Assembly (NCBI GenBank): GCA_964387145.1
Contig: CAYLVM010000032.1
Location: 1 to 22,003 of the forward strand
Reading direction: 5' to 3'
Length of the DNA: 22,003 nucleotides
From: JAMBLL01 sp964387145
GTDB lineage: Bacteria; Actinomycetota; Acidimicrobiia; Spongiisociales; UBA5794
Shown here: one piece after another, positions 6,806 through 13,959 of the stretch
Numbering within the stretch: the stretch's first letter is position 1
Layout of the letters: every line of letters begins with the position of its first letter
Notes under the pieces: model-generated
The model's input: only the letters and a program-made list of their open reading frames with translations
The model's database searches: none
What the model was told of the DNA's origin: nothing
Program-made: the position numbers and the translations under genes

Positions 6806-8149
6806 ATGCTCGCAGCGTTCCGATCGAATCCACGAGACAAGGCGATCGCCGCGCTGGCGATCCCCGCACTCGGAACCCTTGCGATCGATCCTCTGGTGTC
6901 CATCGTCGACACGGTGTGGGTCGGGCGCCTCGGTGCTGAGCCGCTCGCCTCTATCGCGATCGCCTCGGCAGTGTTCGTTGCGATCTTCAGCATCTTCAAC
7001 TTCGTGCAAGCAGCCGTCACGCCACTGGTTGCCGGCGAGGTTGGCCGCGGTGATACCCGTGCTGCGGGAGCCGTCGCCACCGGTTCGATCGTTGTTGCAT
7101 TCGCCATAGGTGTCGTGATCGCAGCAGCGATCTCGTTCGTCCTCGAACCGCTCGTAGCCTTCTTTGGCGCTGATGCGTCGGTCGCTGAGGGAGCCGCAGC
7201 GTATCTCCAGATCCGGTTCCTTGCCCTTCCCGCTGTGCTGGTCGTCATGGTCGGGCACGGTGTGTATCGCGGCCACTCCGATACGAGGACACCACTGGTG
7301 GTTGCCGTAGGGATGAACGTGGTGAACCTCGTGCTCGACCCGATTCTCATCTTCGGGGTGGGCCTCGGGGTCACGGGGGCAGCGTGGGCAACATTGGTCG
7401 CACAGACGATCGCTGCAGTCTGGTTCCTTGTGCTGATCTTCGGTGTTCACCGCCATCGTCTTGGTACCGATCGGCTCCCGCACAAGGTTGCGTCGCTACC
7501 CATCGGGCGCATCGTCGGGGCGGGATGGCCGATGATGATCCGCAGCTCAGCGCTCCTGCTCGCGATCTCTGCAACCACCGTTGCCGCGTCACGGATCGGG
7601 ACACAACAGGTCGCCGCCCACCAGATCGCGATGCAGGTGTGGCTGTTCCTGTCGTTCGTTCTCGACTCGTTTGCCATCGCGGCGACGGCTCTGATCGGCA
7701 CGGATCTGGGTGCAGGTGATCGGTCGTCGGCGCGCGACGTCGCGAACCGGCTGCTTGCGCTCGGTGTCATGTCGGGTATCGCCCTGTCGGTACTCCTCGC
7801 CGTGACAAGCCCGATCGTGATGACCGTGTTCTCGTCCGATCCCGGCGTACAGAGCGACCTGCGATCCATCTATCCGTTCGTCGTACTGCTCCAGCCGCTC
7901 ACGGCGCTCGTCTACGTGTGGGACGGTATCGGCCTCGGAGCCAGTGCGTTCAGGTTCCTGGCCGGCTCGATGGTCGTGGCGGGTGTTGCAGCCGGCGCAA
8001 CGCTGATGCTGTTGGGCAACACATTGACCGGCGTGTGGCTCGCCGTGCTGGTGCTTACTGTCAGCCGGTTGGTGGCGCTTGCCTGGTGGCACCGGAACGG
8101 GACGCTCTCGACCGCACGAGATCCATCCCCTTCGTCTCAGGCAACCTGA
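6806..8149 (+). CDS. MATE-family multidrug/cation efflux transporter
   Basis: The 447-aa inner-membrane protein has about twelve hydrophobic helices in two related halves, as in MATE (NorM/DinF) antiporters that export cationic compounds using Na+ or H+ gradients. Family features include the early LAIPALGTLAIDPLVSIVDT segment, GHGVYRGHSDTRTPL near the end of the first half, and QQVAAHQIAMQVW followed by IAATALIG in the second. Its start lies 8 bp after nth, so it is probably cotranscribed with it. The ATG at 6806 is chosen because the first helix follows directly, although no clear ribosome binding site precedes it; the frame is open back into nth. Its last 89 bases overlap the 3' end of the convergent MFS gene. 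Confidence 0.9.
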   Translation: MLAAFRSNPRDKAIAALAIPALGTLAIDPLVSIVDTVWVGRLGAEPLASIAIASAVFVAIFSIFNFVQAAVTPLVAGEVGRGDTRAAGAVATGSIVVAFAIGVVIAAAISFVLEPLVAFFGADASVAEGAAAYLQIRFLALPAVLVVMVGHGVYRGHSDTRTPLVVAVGMNVVNLVLDPILIFGVGLGVTGAAWATLVAQTIAAVWFLVLIFGVHRHRLGTDRLPHKVASLPIGRIVGAGWPMMIRSSALLLAISATTVAASRIGTQQVAAHQIAMQVWLFLSFVLDSFAIAATALIGTDLGAGDRSSARDVANRLLALGVMSGIALSVLLAVTSPIVMTVFSSDPGVQSDLRSIYPFVVLLQPLTALVYVWDGIGLGASAFRFLAGSMVVAGVAAGATLMLLGNTLTGVWLAVLVLTVSRLVALAWWHRNGTLSTARDPSPSSQAT

Positions 8150-9317
8150 GTACAAGGACCATCGATATGAGGAGTCCCGCACCGAGCGTCGCAACGGTCG
8201 TCGGGAGGCCAAAGCGATCGATCAGGATCGCTCCGGTGGCGAACCCGAAGATGCTCCCGATGATGGCGACGTTCGTCAGCCAGGCGTTCCCGGTCGCTCG
8301 CACGCGAGTCGGGAAGAGCTCGGAACGATGGGCGCCAAAGGACGGTGTCAGCATCGTGGCACCGAGCGTGGCGAGGAATATGGATGCAGCGAGAAACCAG
8401 CCGGAGTCGAGGAGGTAGAACCCGACACCGCCAACGAGACCGATCCCGAGAGCGATGATCGTCGTTGGTCGTCGCCCGTACGTGTCGGCGAGGCGTCCTC
8501 CGAGGAGAAGCCCGATCGTGCCGAGGCCAGAAAAGACGATGAGGAGGAAGCGAGCAGCGCCGGTCTCCCACGCAAGATCGTTGATCAGTCGTTCGAGCAC
8601 GAAGTCGAATGCGGGTGCGGAGAACGCTGCGACGAAGAAGGAGATGCCTGCGAGTGGCCAGAAGTGACGGGAGAGGCCCATTCCGAGCGCCTTGTAGAAC
8701 GGGATCGGTGGGGCCTTGACGAACGCACGGGATTCGGGCAGGAACCGGTTGAGCAGTGGGAACGCCAGTAGCCCAAGTGTGCCGAGCGCAAACAACACTC
8801 GCCAGGCGTTCTCGTTGGCTTCAGCGATCGGCAGGAGGAGGAGTCCAAGACCGACACCGAGCGAGCCGGCGAGGCCGAACACCCCGATACCGGTGGCACG
8901 GATCGCCGGGTTCAGTTCCTCTGCAATGTAGACGATCGAGAGCGATGCAAGGGCGACGAGGGCGATCCTCACGAGGGCCTGGGAGATGACGAACGCAGGC
9001 ACGGAGGGGATGAAGGCGGTAGCGAGGCTACCAAAGGCCAGAAGGGCGAACGCTGCAAGGAGTGGCTTGCGGCGACCCGAGCGGTCTGCCTTCATCGAAA
9101 AGAGAACACCGAGGAGTGATGCTGCACGCACCGCTGCGAAGATCGCGCTCATCTGGCCCTCGGTCAGGTCGAGTGATGCCCGTGCGAACGGCAACGTGTG
9201 AGGCATCTGGCTTCCGGCGTAGCCGGCTACGAAGCCGACGATCGACATGAGGAAGAGGATCCGCCGGTCGAACATCGTGAACGAGCGGGATTCAGCAGGT
9301 GGTTGTCGCGAGGTCAT
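8061..9317 (-). CDS. MFS transporter, sugar-porter-like
   Basis: This is a 418-aa major facilitator protein with about twelve membrane helices. The loop after helix 2 has DRSGRRKPLL, and the matching loop of the second half has GRLADTYGRRP, both forms of MFS motif A. PTRVRATG and the C-terminal LRLPETKGMDL resemble the metabolite/sugar-porter branch. The substrate is unknown. The ATG at 9317 is the most likely start, although an in-frame ATG at 9359 and one just before MFDRRILF are possible and no strong ribosome binding site marks any of them. The 3' end overlaps the convergent MATE gene by 89 bp, and the conserved PETKG segment lies within that overlap, so the overlap is not an artefact of a bad stop. 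Confidence 0.88.
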   Translation of the reverse strand: MTSRQPPAESRSFTMFDRRILFLMSIVGFVAGYAGSQMPHTLPFARASLDLTEGQMSAIFAAVRAASLLGVLFSMKADRSGRRKPLLAAFALLAFGSLATAFIPSVPAFVISQALVRIALVALASLSIVYIAEELNPAIRATGIGVFGLAGSLGVGLGLLLLPIAEANENAWRVLFALGTLGLLAFPLLNRFLPESRAFVKAPPIPFYKALGMGLSRHFWPLAGISFFVAAFSAPAFDFVLERLINDLAWETGAARFLLIVFSGLGTIGLLLGGRLADTYGRRPTTIIALGIGLVGGVGFYLLDSGWFLAASIFLATLGATMLTPSFGAHRSELFPTRVRATGNAWLTNVAIIGSIFGFATGAILIDRFGLPTTVATLGAGLLISMVLVLRLPETKGMDLVRSRASRSGATRQAPPTG

Positions 9318-9343
9318 GGCACCGGGATGGTCGGGAGTACGCG

Positions 9344-9359
9344 AGGGTAGCCGTATCAT
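9344..9359. promoter_or_regulatory. Candidate divergent -10 boxes between the MFS gene and ccdA
   Basis: In the 168-bp gap, TACCCT on the minus strand (9349 to 9344) could drive the MFS gene with a leader of about 20 nt. TATCAT on the plus strand (9354-9359) could drive ccdA with a leader of about 120 nt. Neither has a clear -35 partner. I see no other structure in the rest of the gap except the ccdA ribosome binding site GGAGTGAGG at 9469-9477. Confidence 0.3.
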
Positions 9360-9485
9360 CTGTGAAGCTCGTGATGGCGGGTGACCGTAGATCCGATGGT
9401 CGCAACGGACGGTGCCGGGAGTGAACGGCGTTCGGCGGTCGTGTGTGGCGGATCGACAGCAAGTTTCCGGAGTGAGGCTGAAACA

Positions 9486-10232
9486 GTGCAAGTGAGCATC
9501 ATCGCGGCGCTCTTCGCCGGTGCAGCGTCGTTCCTCTCGCCTTGCGTGCTTCCGTTGTTGCCCGGCTACATCAGCCTCATGTCGGGATACGACATGAACG
9601 AACTCGCAGAGGGCAACGTCTCGATGCGCAGAGTCACGGGACGTACCGCCTTGTTCGTGCTCGGATTCACGGTCGTCTTCGTCGCACTCGGAGCCACAGC
9701 GACGTCATTGTCGAGTTTCCTGTCACAGTCGATCTTCACCATCCTCGCCGGCTGGATGATCATCCTCATGGGTCTCTTCATCGCCGTATCTGCGGTGTGG
9801 AGCCCACGCTGGATGATGCCGATGATGCGTGAGCGGCGCATCGATGCGTCGGGTGCCAGGAAGCTCGGGAACTTCGGACTGCCCCTCATGGGCGGAGCGT
9901 TCGCATTCGGATGGACGCCGTGTATCGGCCCGTTCCTCGGTATAGCACTCCTCCTCGGTGCGAGCACCGACACCGTCGCCCAGGGCATGATCGTCCTGTT
10001 CTTCTACAGTGTCGGCCTCGGCGTTCCCTTCCTCCTGACGTCCCTGCTCATGACAAAGGCCTTCGCCGCGTTCGGCTGGATCAAGCGGTATCTCAAGATC
10101 ATCTCGGTTGTCTCGGGCCTCGCACTCGTGCTCTTCGGTGTGTTGATGGTCACCGGCCAGATCACCCAGCTGTCGTCGTTCTTTGCCAACCTCCTCGTCA
10201 GGCTCGGCCTCGAGGGGCTTGCAAGCGTCTGA
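9486..10232 (+). CDS. ccdA: Cytochrome c biogenesis protein CcdA (thiol-reductant transporter)
   Basis: The 248-aa membrane protein carries the two CxxxP-type motifs of CcdA: SPCVLPLLPG (C20) in the first helix and TPCIGPFLG (C146) in the fourth. These paired cysteines pass electrons from cytoplasmic thioredoxin to thioredoxin-like proteins outside the membrane, which keep apocytochrome c or other exported thiols reduced. About six helices are predicted. The GTG at 9486 is chosen because GGAGTGAGG ends eight bases before it and the length fits the family. A GTG at 9492 is possible, and the frame is open back to 9381 without hydrophobic or conserved content. No resA, ccsA or ccsB gene is in the window, so its partners are elsewhere. 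trpE begins 28 bp downstream. Confidence 0.9.
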   Translation: MQVSIIAALFAGAASFLSPCVLPLLPGYISLMSGYDMNELAEGNVSMRRVTGRTALFVLGFTVVFVALGATATSLSSFLSQSIFTILAGWMIILMGLFIAVSAVWSPRWMMPMMRERRIDASGARKLGNFGLPLMGGAFAFGWTPCIGPFLGIALLLGASTDTVAQGMIVLFFYSVGLGVPFLLTSLLMTKAFAAFGWIKRYLKIISVVSGLALVLFGVLMVTGQITQLSSFFANLLVRLGLEGLASV

Positions 10233-10245
10233 GCCGTGACGCTGC
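10224..10245 (+). promoter_or_regulatory. Candidate operator upstream of trpE
   Basis: AGCGTC (10224-10229) and GACGCT (10238-10243) form a 6-bp inverted repeat with an 8-bp spacer over the -35 region of trpE and the ccdA stop codon. The order AGCG, AGCC, GACGCTGC seen here recurs upstream of trpC at 13921-13939. The functional reading is inference. Confidence 0.35.
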
Positions 10246-10247
10246 AG

Positions 10248-10253
10248 TAGCCT
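10248..10253 (+). promoter_or_regulatory. -10 box of a leaderless promoter for trpE
   Basis: TAGCCT is followed by seven bases and the ATG at 10261. If transcription starts at the ATG, there is no leader in which a trp attenuator peptide could be encoded. Confidence 0.6.
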
Positions 10254-10260
10254 CGCCGAC

Positions 10261-11751
10261 ATGGAACCCTCACTGACACTGGATCGATTCTGTGACCTTG
10301 CAACCAGGTTTGCGGTCGTCCCCCTTGCCGTTGCGGTTCTCGGTGACATCCACACACCGGTGTCTGTCTTCGACCAACTTGTCGGCACCGATGAAGGGTT
10401 CCTTCTCGAGTCGGTCGAAGGAGGCGAGCGGTGGGGGAGGTGGTCGTTCATCGGATGGGATCCGGCGTTCACCGTGAGCGCCCGCAACGGTATCACCACG
10501 TGCTCGGACCCCGGTGTCGACATCCCCGAAGGAGACCCGCTCGAGGTCCTCGAGTCGTTGATCGGTCGCTACACGATCCCACCGTGGGATGAGATCGGAG
10601 TCCATGTTCCCCGACCGCCTCTCCACAGCGGTGCCGTCGGCTATCTGAGCTACGACACTGTCCGCTACATCGAGACGCTGCCGAACCGGCCGCCCGACGA
10701 TCGCGGCCTTCCCGAGATGCTGTGGCAGTTCGTCGGAGGGCTGGCAGCGTTCGACCGGCTGACGAACTCGATCACGCTTATTCGGAACGTCTTCGTCGGC
10801 GATGACCCCGAGGCGGATTACCTCGAGGCGGTTCGCCACCTCGATGTTGCCATCGAGCGGCTGACGATGTCGCCATCGATCGCAATTGGATCGGTTCTCG
10901 AGTTCGACGAGCTGCCGGAAACGACCCAGACCATGGAACGCGACGTGTTCATGGCGGTGGTCGATCGGGCGATCACGGAGATCCGAGACGGTGAGGTGTT
11001 CCAGGTCGTGCCCTCGATCAGGTTCGCTGCCGAGTTCAACGGCGACACACTCGCGGTGTACCGGGCGTTGAGGATCGTGAACCCTTCGCCGTACATGTTC
11101 CTCCTCCAGAGCGGCGAGGTGTCGATCGCCGGATCATCGCCGGAGCTGATGTCGCGGGTGCGCGACGGGGTGGTGTACTCACGTCCGATCGCCGGGACGC
11201 GGCCGAGAGGAGCCACAGACGAAGAGGACCGGTCGCTCGAGGCTGAGTTGCTCGCTGATCCGAAGGAACGCGCTGAGCACGTGATGCTGATCGACCTGGC
11301 GCGCAACGACCTCGGGAAGGTGTCCACGTTCGGTTCGGTCGTTGTCGACGATCTCATGGTGATCGAGCGGTACTCACATGTGATGCACATCGTGTCGGGT
11401 GTTTCGGGTGAGCTCGTCGATGGCATTGGGCTGGTGGACGTGCTTCGTGCGACGTTTCCCCATGGCACGGTCTCGGGCGCTCCGAAGGTCAGAGCGATGG
11501 AGTTGATCGACGAGTTCGAACCGGTCGCTCGGGGGCCGTACGCCGGAGCGGTCGGCTACCTGGACTTCTCCGGCAACATGGACACCGCCATTGCGTTACG
11601 GACCTGCGTGATGAAGGGGTCGACTGCGTGGGTCCAGGCCGGTGCGGGGATCGTCGTCGACTCCGACGCCGCATGTGAGTACGACGAGTGCGTCAACAAG
11701 GCACGAGCCGTCCTTGCAGCCATCGCCGCGTCGAGGGAACTCGAGCGCTGA
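10261..11751 (+). CDS. trpE: Anthranilate synthase component I
   Basis: The 496-aa chorismate-using enzyme makes anthranilate with ammonia supplied by TrpG, the first committed step of tryptophan synthesis. LLESVEGGERWGRWSFIG (residues 48-65) contains the LLES element that binds feedback-inhibiting tryptophan in this family. The C-terminal chorismate-binding domain shows LIDLARNDLGKV, HIVSGVSGEL, PHGTVSGAPKVRAMELI and GPYAGAVGYLDFSGNMDTA, all characteristic. No glutamine amidotransferase domain is fused and no trpG lies in the window. The ATG at 10261 is supported by TAGCCT seven bases upstream and the usual family N-terminus. It is separated from trpCFBA by a two-component gene pair and appears to have its own leaderless promoter. 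Confidence 0.96.
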   Translation: MEPSLTLDRFCDLATRFAVVPLAVAVLGDIHTPVSVFDQLVGTDEGFLLESVEGGERWGRWSFIGWDPAFTVSARNGITTCSDPGVDIPEGDPLEVLESLIGRYTIPPWDEIGVHVPRPPLHSGAVGYLSYDTVRYIETLPNRPPDDRGLPEMLWQFVGGLAAFDRLTNSITLIRNVFVGDDPEADYLEAVRHLDVAIERLTMSPSIAIGSVLEFDELPETTQTMERDVFMAVVDRAITEIRDGEVFQVVPSIRFAAEFNGDTLAVYRALRIVNPSPYMFLLQSGEVSIAGSSPELMSRVRDGVVYSRPIAGTRPRGATDEEDRSLEAELLADPKERAEHVMLIDLARNDLGKVSTFGSVVVDDLMVIERYSHVMHIVSGVSGELVDGIGLVDVLRATFPHGTVSGAPKVRAMELIDEFEPVARGPYAGAVGYLDFSGNMDTAIALRTCVMKGSTAWVQAGAGIVVDSDAACEYDECVNKARAVLAAIAASRELER

Positions 11752-11785
11752 ATGGACCGAGTGTTCAGCAGTTTCTTGGCATCCG

Positions 11786-11818
11786 TTTACGGTTCTCTTA
11801 CAGATGGACCCCTACGAT
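11786..11818 (+). promoter_or_regulatory. Candidate autoregulated promoter of the response-regulator gene
   Basis: TTAC occurs at 11787-11790 and again at 11798-11801, an 11-bp spacing, within TTTACGGTTCTCTTACAG. OmpR/PhoB-type regulators often bind direct repeats one helical turn apart just upstream of -10. TACGAT at 11813-11818 is a good -10 candidate. A start near 11825 would leave a leader of about 34 nt with the GAGGGGG ribosome binding site. No consensus -35 is present, which suits an activator-dependent promoter. Confidence 0.4.
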
Positions 11819-11858
11819 CGAGGGGGAACGAGAACTCGAACGCGCCGAGGGGGCCGAG

Positions 11859-12533
11859 GTGAGCGAAGGAACGATCCTGCTCGTGGAGGATCACGACGAG
11901 ATCGCGGAGCTCATCCGCTTCTATCTCGAGCGTGAGGGCTTCGCGCTGGTTCACGCGACCACAGGCGAGGAGGGGCTCGAACTTCTCGCGCACCGCAAGC
12001 CACGCGCTGTGCTACTGGATCTCGGTCTGCCGGGTATCGACGGCATCGAGGTTGCAAGGATCATCCGGTCACGCTCTGACGTGCCCATCGTGATGCTCAC
12101 CGCGAGGGACTCCGAGACGGACACCATCATCGGACTCGAAGTCGGTGCCGACGATTACGTCACGAAACCGTTCTCTCCGCGTGAGGTCGTCGCCAGGATC
12201 CAGGCCGTGCTGCGCCGATCAGAGGAGCGGCCGGTGCACAAGGACGTGTGCTCCGTCGCCGGTTTCACCGTCGATTCGGGGCGGAGGGAGGTCGTGACAC
12301 CATCGGGGGAGACCGTCCGGCCGACCGCTCGCGAGTTCGATCTGTTGTGGTACCTCTGTGATCATGAGGGTCTCGTACTTTCGAGAGCACAGATCCTCGA
12401 GGCCGTATGGGGGTACGACTACTTCGGTGAGACCCGCACGGTCGACGTCCATGTGCGTCAACTTCGTAAGAAGCTCGACGGCTTTCCCATCGAGACGATC
12501 TGGGGTGTTGGGTACAAGGTCGAGCCGTCGTGA
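11859..12533 (+). CDS. OmpR/PhoB-family response regulator
   Basis: The 224-aa DNA-binding regulator has an N-terminal receiver domain with the acidic pair E10/D11, phosphoacceptor D54 (VLLDLGLPGIDG), T81 and K103 (VTKPF). A C-terminal winged helix contains TAREFDLLWYLCDHEG, LEAVWGY and TVDVHVRQLRKKL. All residues needed for phosphorylation are present. The GTG at 11859 is chosen because the receiver domain begins at once and GAGGGGG lies just upstream; an open extension back to 11688 runs into trpE. The stop overlaps the kinase start as GTGA, so the two are coupled. The signal and target genes are unknown. Its position between trpE and trpC raises, but does not show, a link to tryptophan or cell-envelope control. 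Confidence 0.93.
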   Translation: MSEGTILLVEDHDEIAELIRFYLEREGFALVHATTGEEGLELLAHRKPRAVLLDLGLPGIDGIEVARIIRSRSDVPIVMLTARDSETDTIIGLEVGADDYVTKPFSPREVVARIQAVLRRSEERPVHKDVCSVAGFTVDSGRREVVTPSGETVRPTAREFDLLWYLCDHEGLVLSRAQILEAVWGYDYFGETRTVDVHVRQLRKKLDGFPIETIWGVGYKVEPS

Positions 12534-13918
12534 GACGCAAGATCCTCTTCGCCACCGCACTCGTAGCATCGGTGACTATTGCCATGGGGCTGATCACTGC
12601 CCTGGCGATCTCGAGTCAGGTACAAGCGAGGGCGTCCGACGAGCTCGCCCGCCAGGCATCCGTGACCGCCGCTCTCATCGATGAGGATCTCCAGGATCTG
12701 CGATTCCGCCCGGGGGACAATGCTGCAGAGCAGATCTCGCGGTACCGCACCGCACTCGAGCGGAGTCTCAACCGCGCCCGGGTGCTCGGTGGACACGATG
12801 TCGTCGAAGCCGTGCTCTTGATCAGGGATCGGCGGATACCGATCTCGGAGCCACTCGTCGTCATCCCGCTCCTGCCCGACGGTATCCGCGATGGAGACGT
12901 GGTGACCGTCGACGTCAAAGGGACGAGCATGCTCGTCGCCGTTCAGGAGGTCGACCTTCGGGCGGGTACCCTTGCCGTGGCGATCGGGCGGGTCGAGCCT
13001 CTCTTCCCGATACGTGGTCTCACGACTGCGTTGCTTGTGGCCCTCGGGATCGGCGCCGTATTGACGATCTCGCTCGGTATCTGGTTCTCCACGTCGCTGT
13101 CGCGTCGCCTCGCAGGAATCTCGGAGGCAGCCGGTCGTGTTGGAGGAGGCGATCTGAGAGCGAGGGCCCCGACGACGGGAGACGACGAGATAGCGTCGCT
13201 TGCGACGGCGTTCAACGAGATGGCCTCGGAGCTCGAATCCGTGCGCAACAGAGAGCGGGAGTTCCTGATGGCGGTCAGCCATGATCTGCGTACGCCGCTC
13301 ACCACGATCTCGGGCTATGCGGAGGCGCTCGATGCAGGAGACGTCGAACCGGAGGACCTCTCTCGCGTCGCCGGGATCCTCCACGGTCAGACCGAACAGC
13401 TTGCACGCCTCGTCGAAGACGTCATGGCTCTGGCACGGCTCGAGTCCAACGAGTTCACGCTGCGTCCCCAGACGGTGGAGCTCGAGGGTCTCGTCGTCGC
13501 CACAGTCGACACCTTCTTGAACAAGGCAGCGAGTGCCTCGATCGACCTCGGTGCAACCGACGTCGAACCCGTGACCGTCGTCGTCGACCCGGATCGTCTG
13601 ATCCAGGTGCTCGGAAACCTTCTCGAGAACGCGTTGCGTTACACACCCGAGGGGGGCGTCATCTCGGTCGGCTGCCACGCTACTGATGATGACCGTGCCG
13701 TCATAACCGTCGTCAACTCGGGTCCGGGGATCGCAGCACATGATCTTCCCCACGTCTTCGAACGGCTGTACGTCGCCGACAGGTACCGGGCCGTACGGCC
13801 TGCAGGCTCAGGGCTCGGTCTCGCCATCGTCGCTGAGATCGTCGAAGCGATGGGGGGATCGATCGAGTGTTCTACGCCCTCGACGGGTGGGACGAGGTTC
13901 GCCGTGACCGTCGGGTAA
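12530..13918 (+). CDS. Membrane sensor histidine kinase
   Basis: The 462-aa kinase pairs with the preceding response regulator. Helix 1 is at about residues 5-28, and an extracytoplasmic sensor region of roughly 130 residues follows. Helix 2 is at about 163-188. A HAMP domain follows (RRLAGISEAAGRVGGGDL onward), then the H-box with H251 in SHDLRTPLTT, the N-box NLLENALRYTP (N367) and the glycine-rich GSGLGLAI (426-433). The G1 box reads NSGPGI (396-401), with asparagine where most kinases have the aspartate that contacts adenine; some active kinases vary here. The GTG at 12530 overlaps the regulator's stop by 4 bp. The sensor region has no recognised domain, so the signal is unknown. A short inverted repeat lies between its stop and trpC. 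Confidence 0.93.
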   Translation: MRRKILFATALVASVTIAMGLITALAISSQVQARASDELARQASVTAALIDEDLQDLRFRPGDNAAEQISRYRTALERSLNRARVLGGHDVVEAVLLIRDRRIPISEPLVVIPLLPDGIRDGDVVTVDVKGTSMLVAVQEVDLRAGTLAVAIGRVEPLFPIRGLTTALLVALGIGAVLTISLGIWFSTSLSRRLAGISEAAGRVGGGDLRARAPTTGDDEIASLATAFNEMASELESVRNREREFLMAVSHDLRTPLTTISGYAEALDAGDVEPEDLSRVAGILHGQTEQLARLVEDVMALARLESNEFTLRPQTVELEGLVVATVDTFLNKAASASIDLGATDVEPVTVVVDPDRLIQVLGNLLENALRYTPEGGVISVGCHATDDDRAVITVVNSGPGIAAHDLPHVFERLYVADRYRAVRPAGSGLGLAIVAEIVEAMGGSIECSTPSTGGTRFAVTVG

Positions 13919-13920
13919 CG

Positions 13921-13940
13921 AGCGGCAGCCAGACGCTGCC
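13921..13940 (+). promoter_or_regulatory. Inverted repeat and shared block upstream of trpC, candidate operator or weak terminator
   Basis: GGCAGC (13924-13929) and GCTGCC (13935-13940) form a perfect 6-bp stem with a 5-nt loop right after the kinase stop codon, covering the -35 region of trpC. No T-run follows, which argues against an intrinsic terminator. AGCG, AGCC and GACGCTGC occur here in the same order as upstream of trpE. Confidence 0.4.
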
Positions 13941-13947
13941 CGGCCGA

Positions 13948-13953
13948 TAGGAT
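13948..13953 (+). promoter_or_regulatory. -10 box of a leaderless promoter for trpC
   Basis: TAGGAT is followed by six bases and the GTG at 13960. No Shine-Dalgarno sequence lies between. It would give trpCFBA a promoter separate from that of the two-component genes. Confidence 0.6.
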
Positions 13954-13959
13954 TCCGAC

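Noticed and set aside
10233..10260. Classical trp leader peptide and attenuator before trpE
   Set aside because: Only 28 bp separate ccdA and trpE, and the likely transcription start is at the ATG, so there is no leader to hold Trp codons or alternative hairpins.
12458..13753. Long minus-strand open frame (431 codons) opposite the histidine kinase gene
   Set aside because: The plus strand has every kinase motif. The antisense translation is Arg/Asp/His-rich with no recognisable domain, typical of mirrored GC-rich codons.
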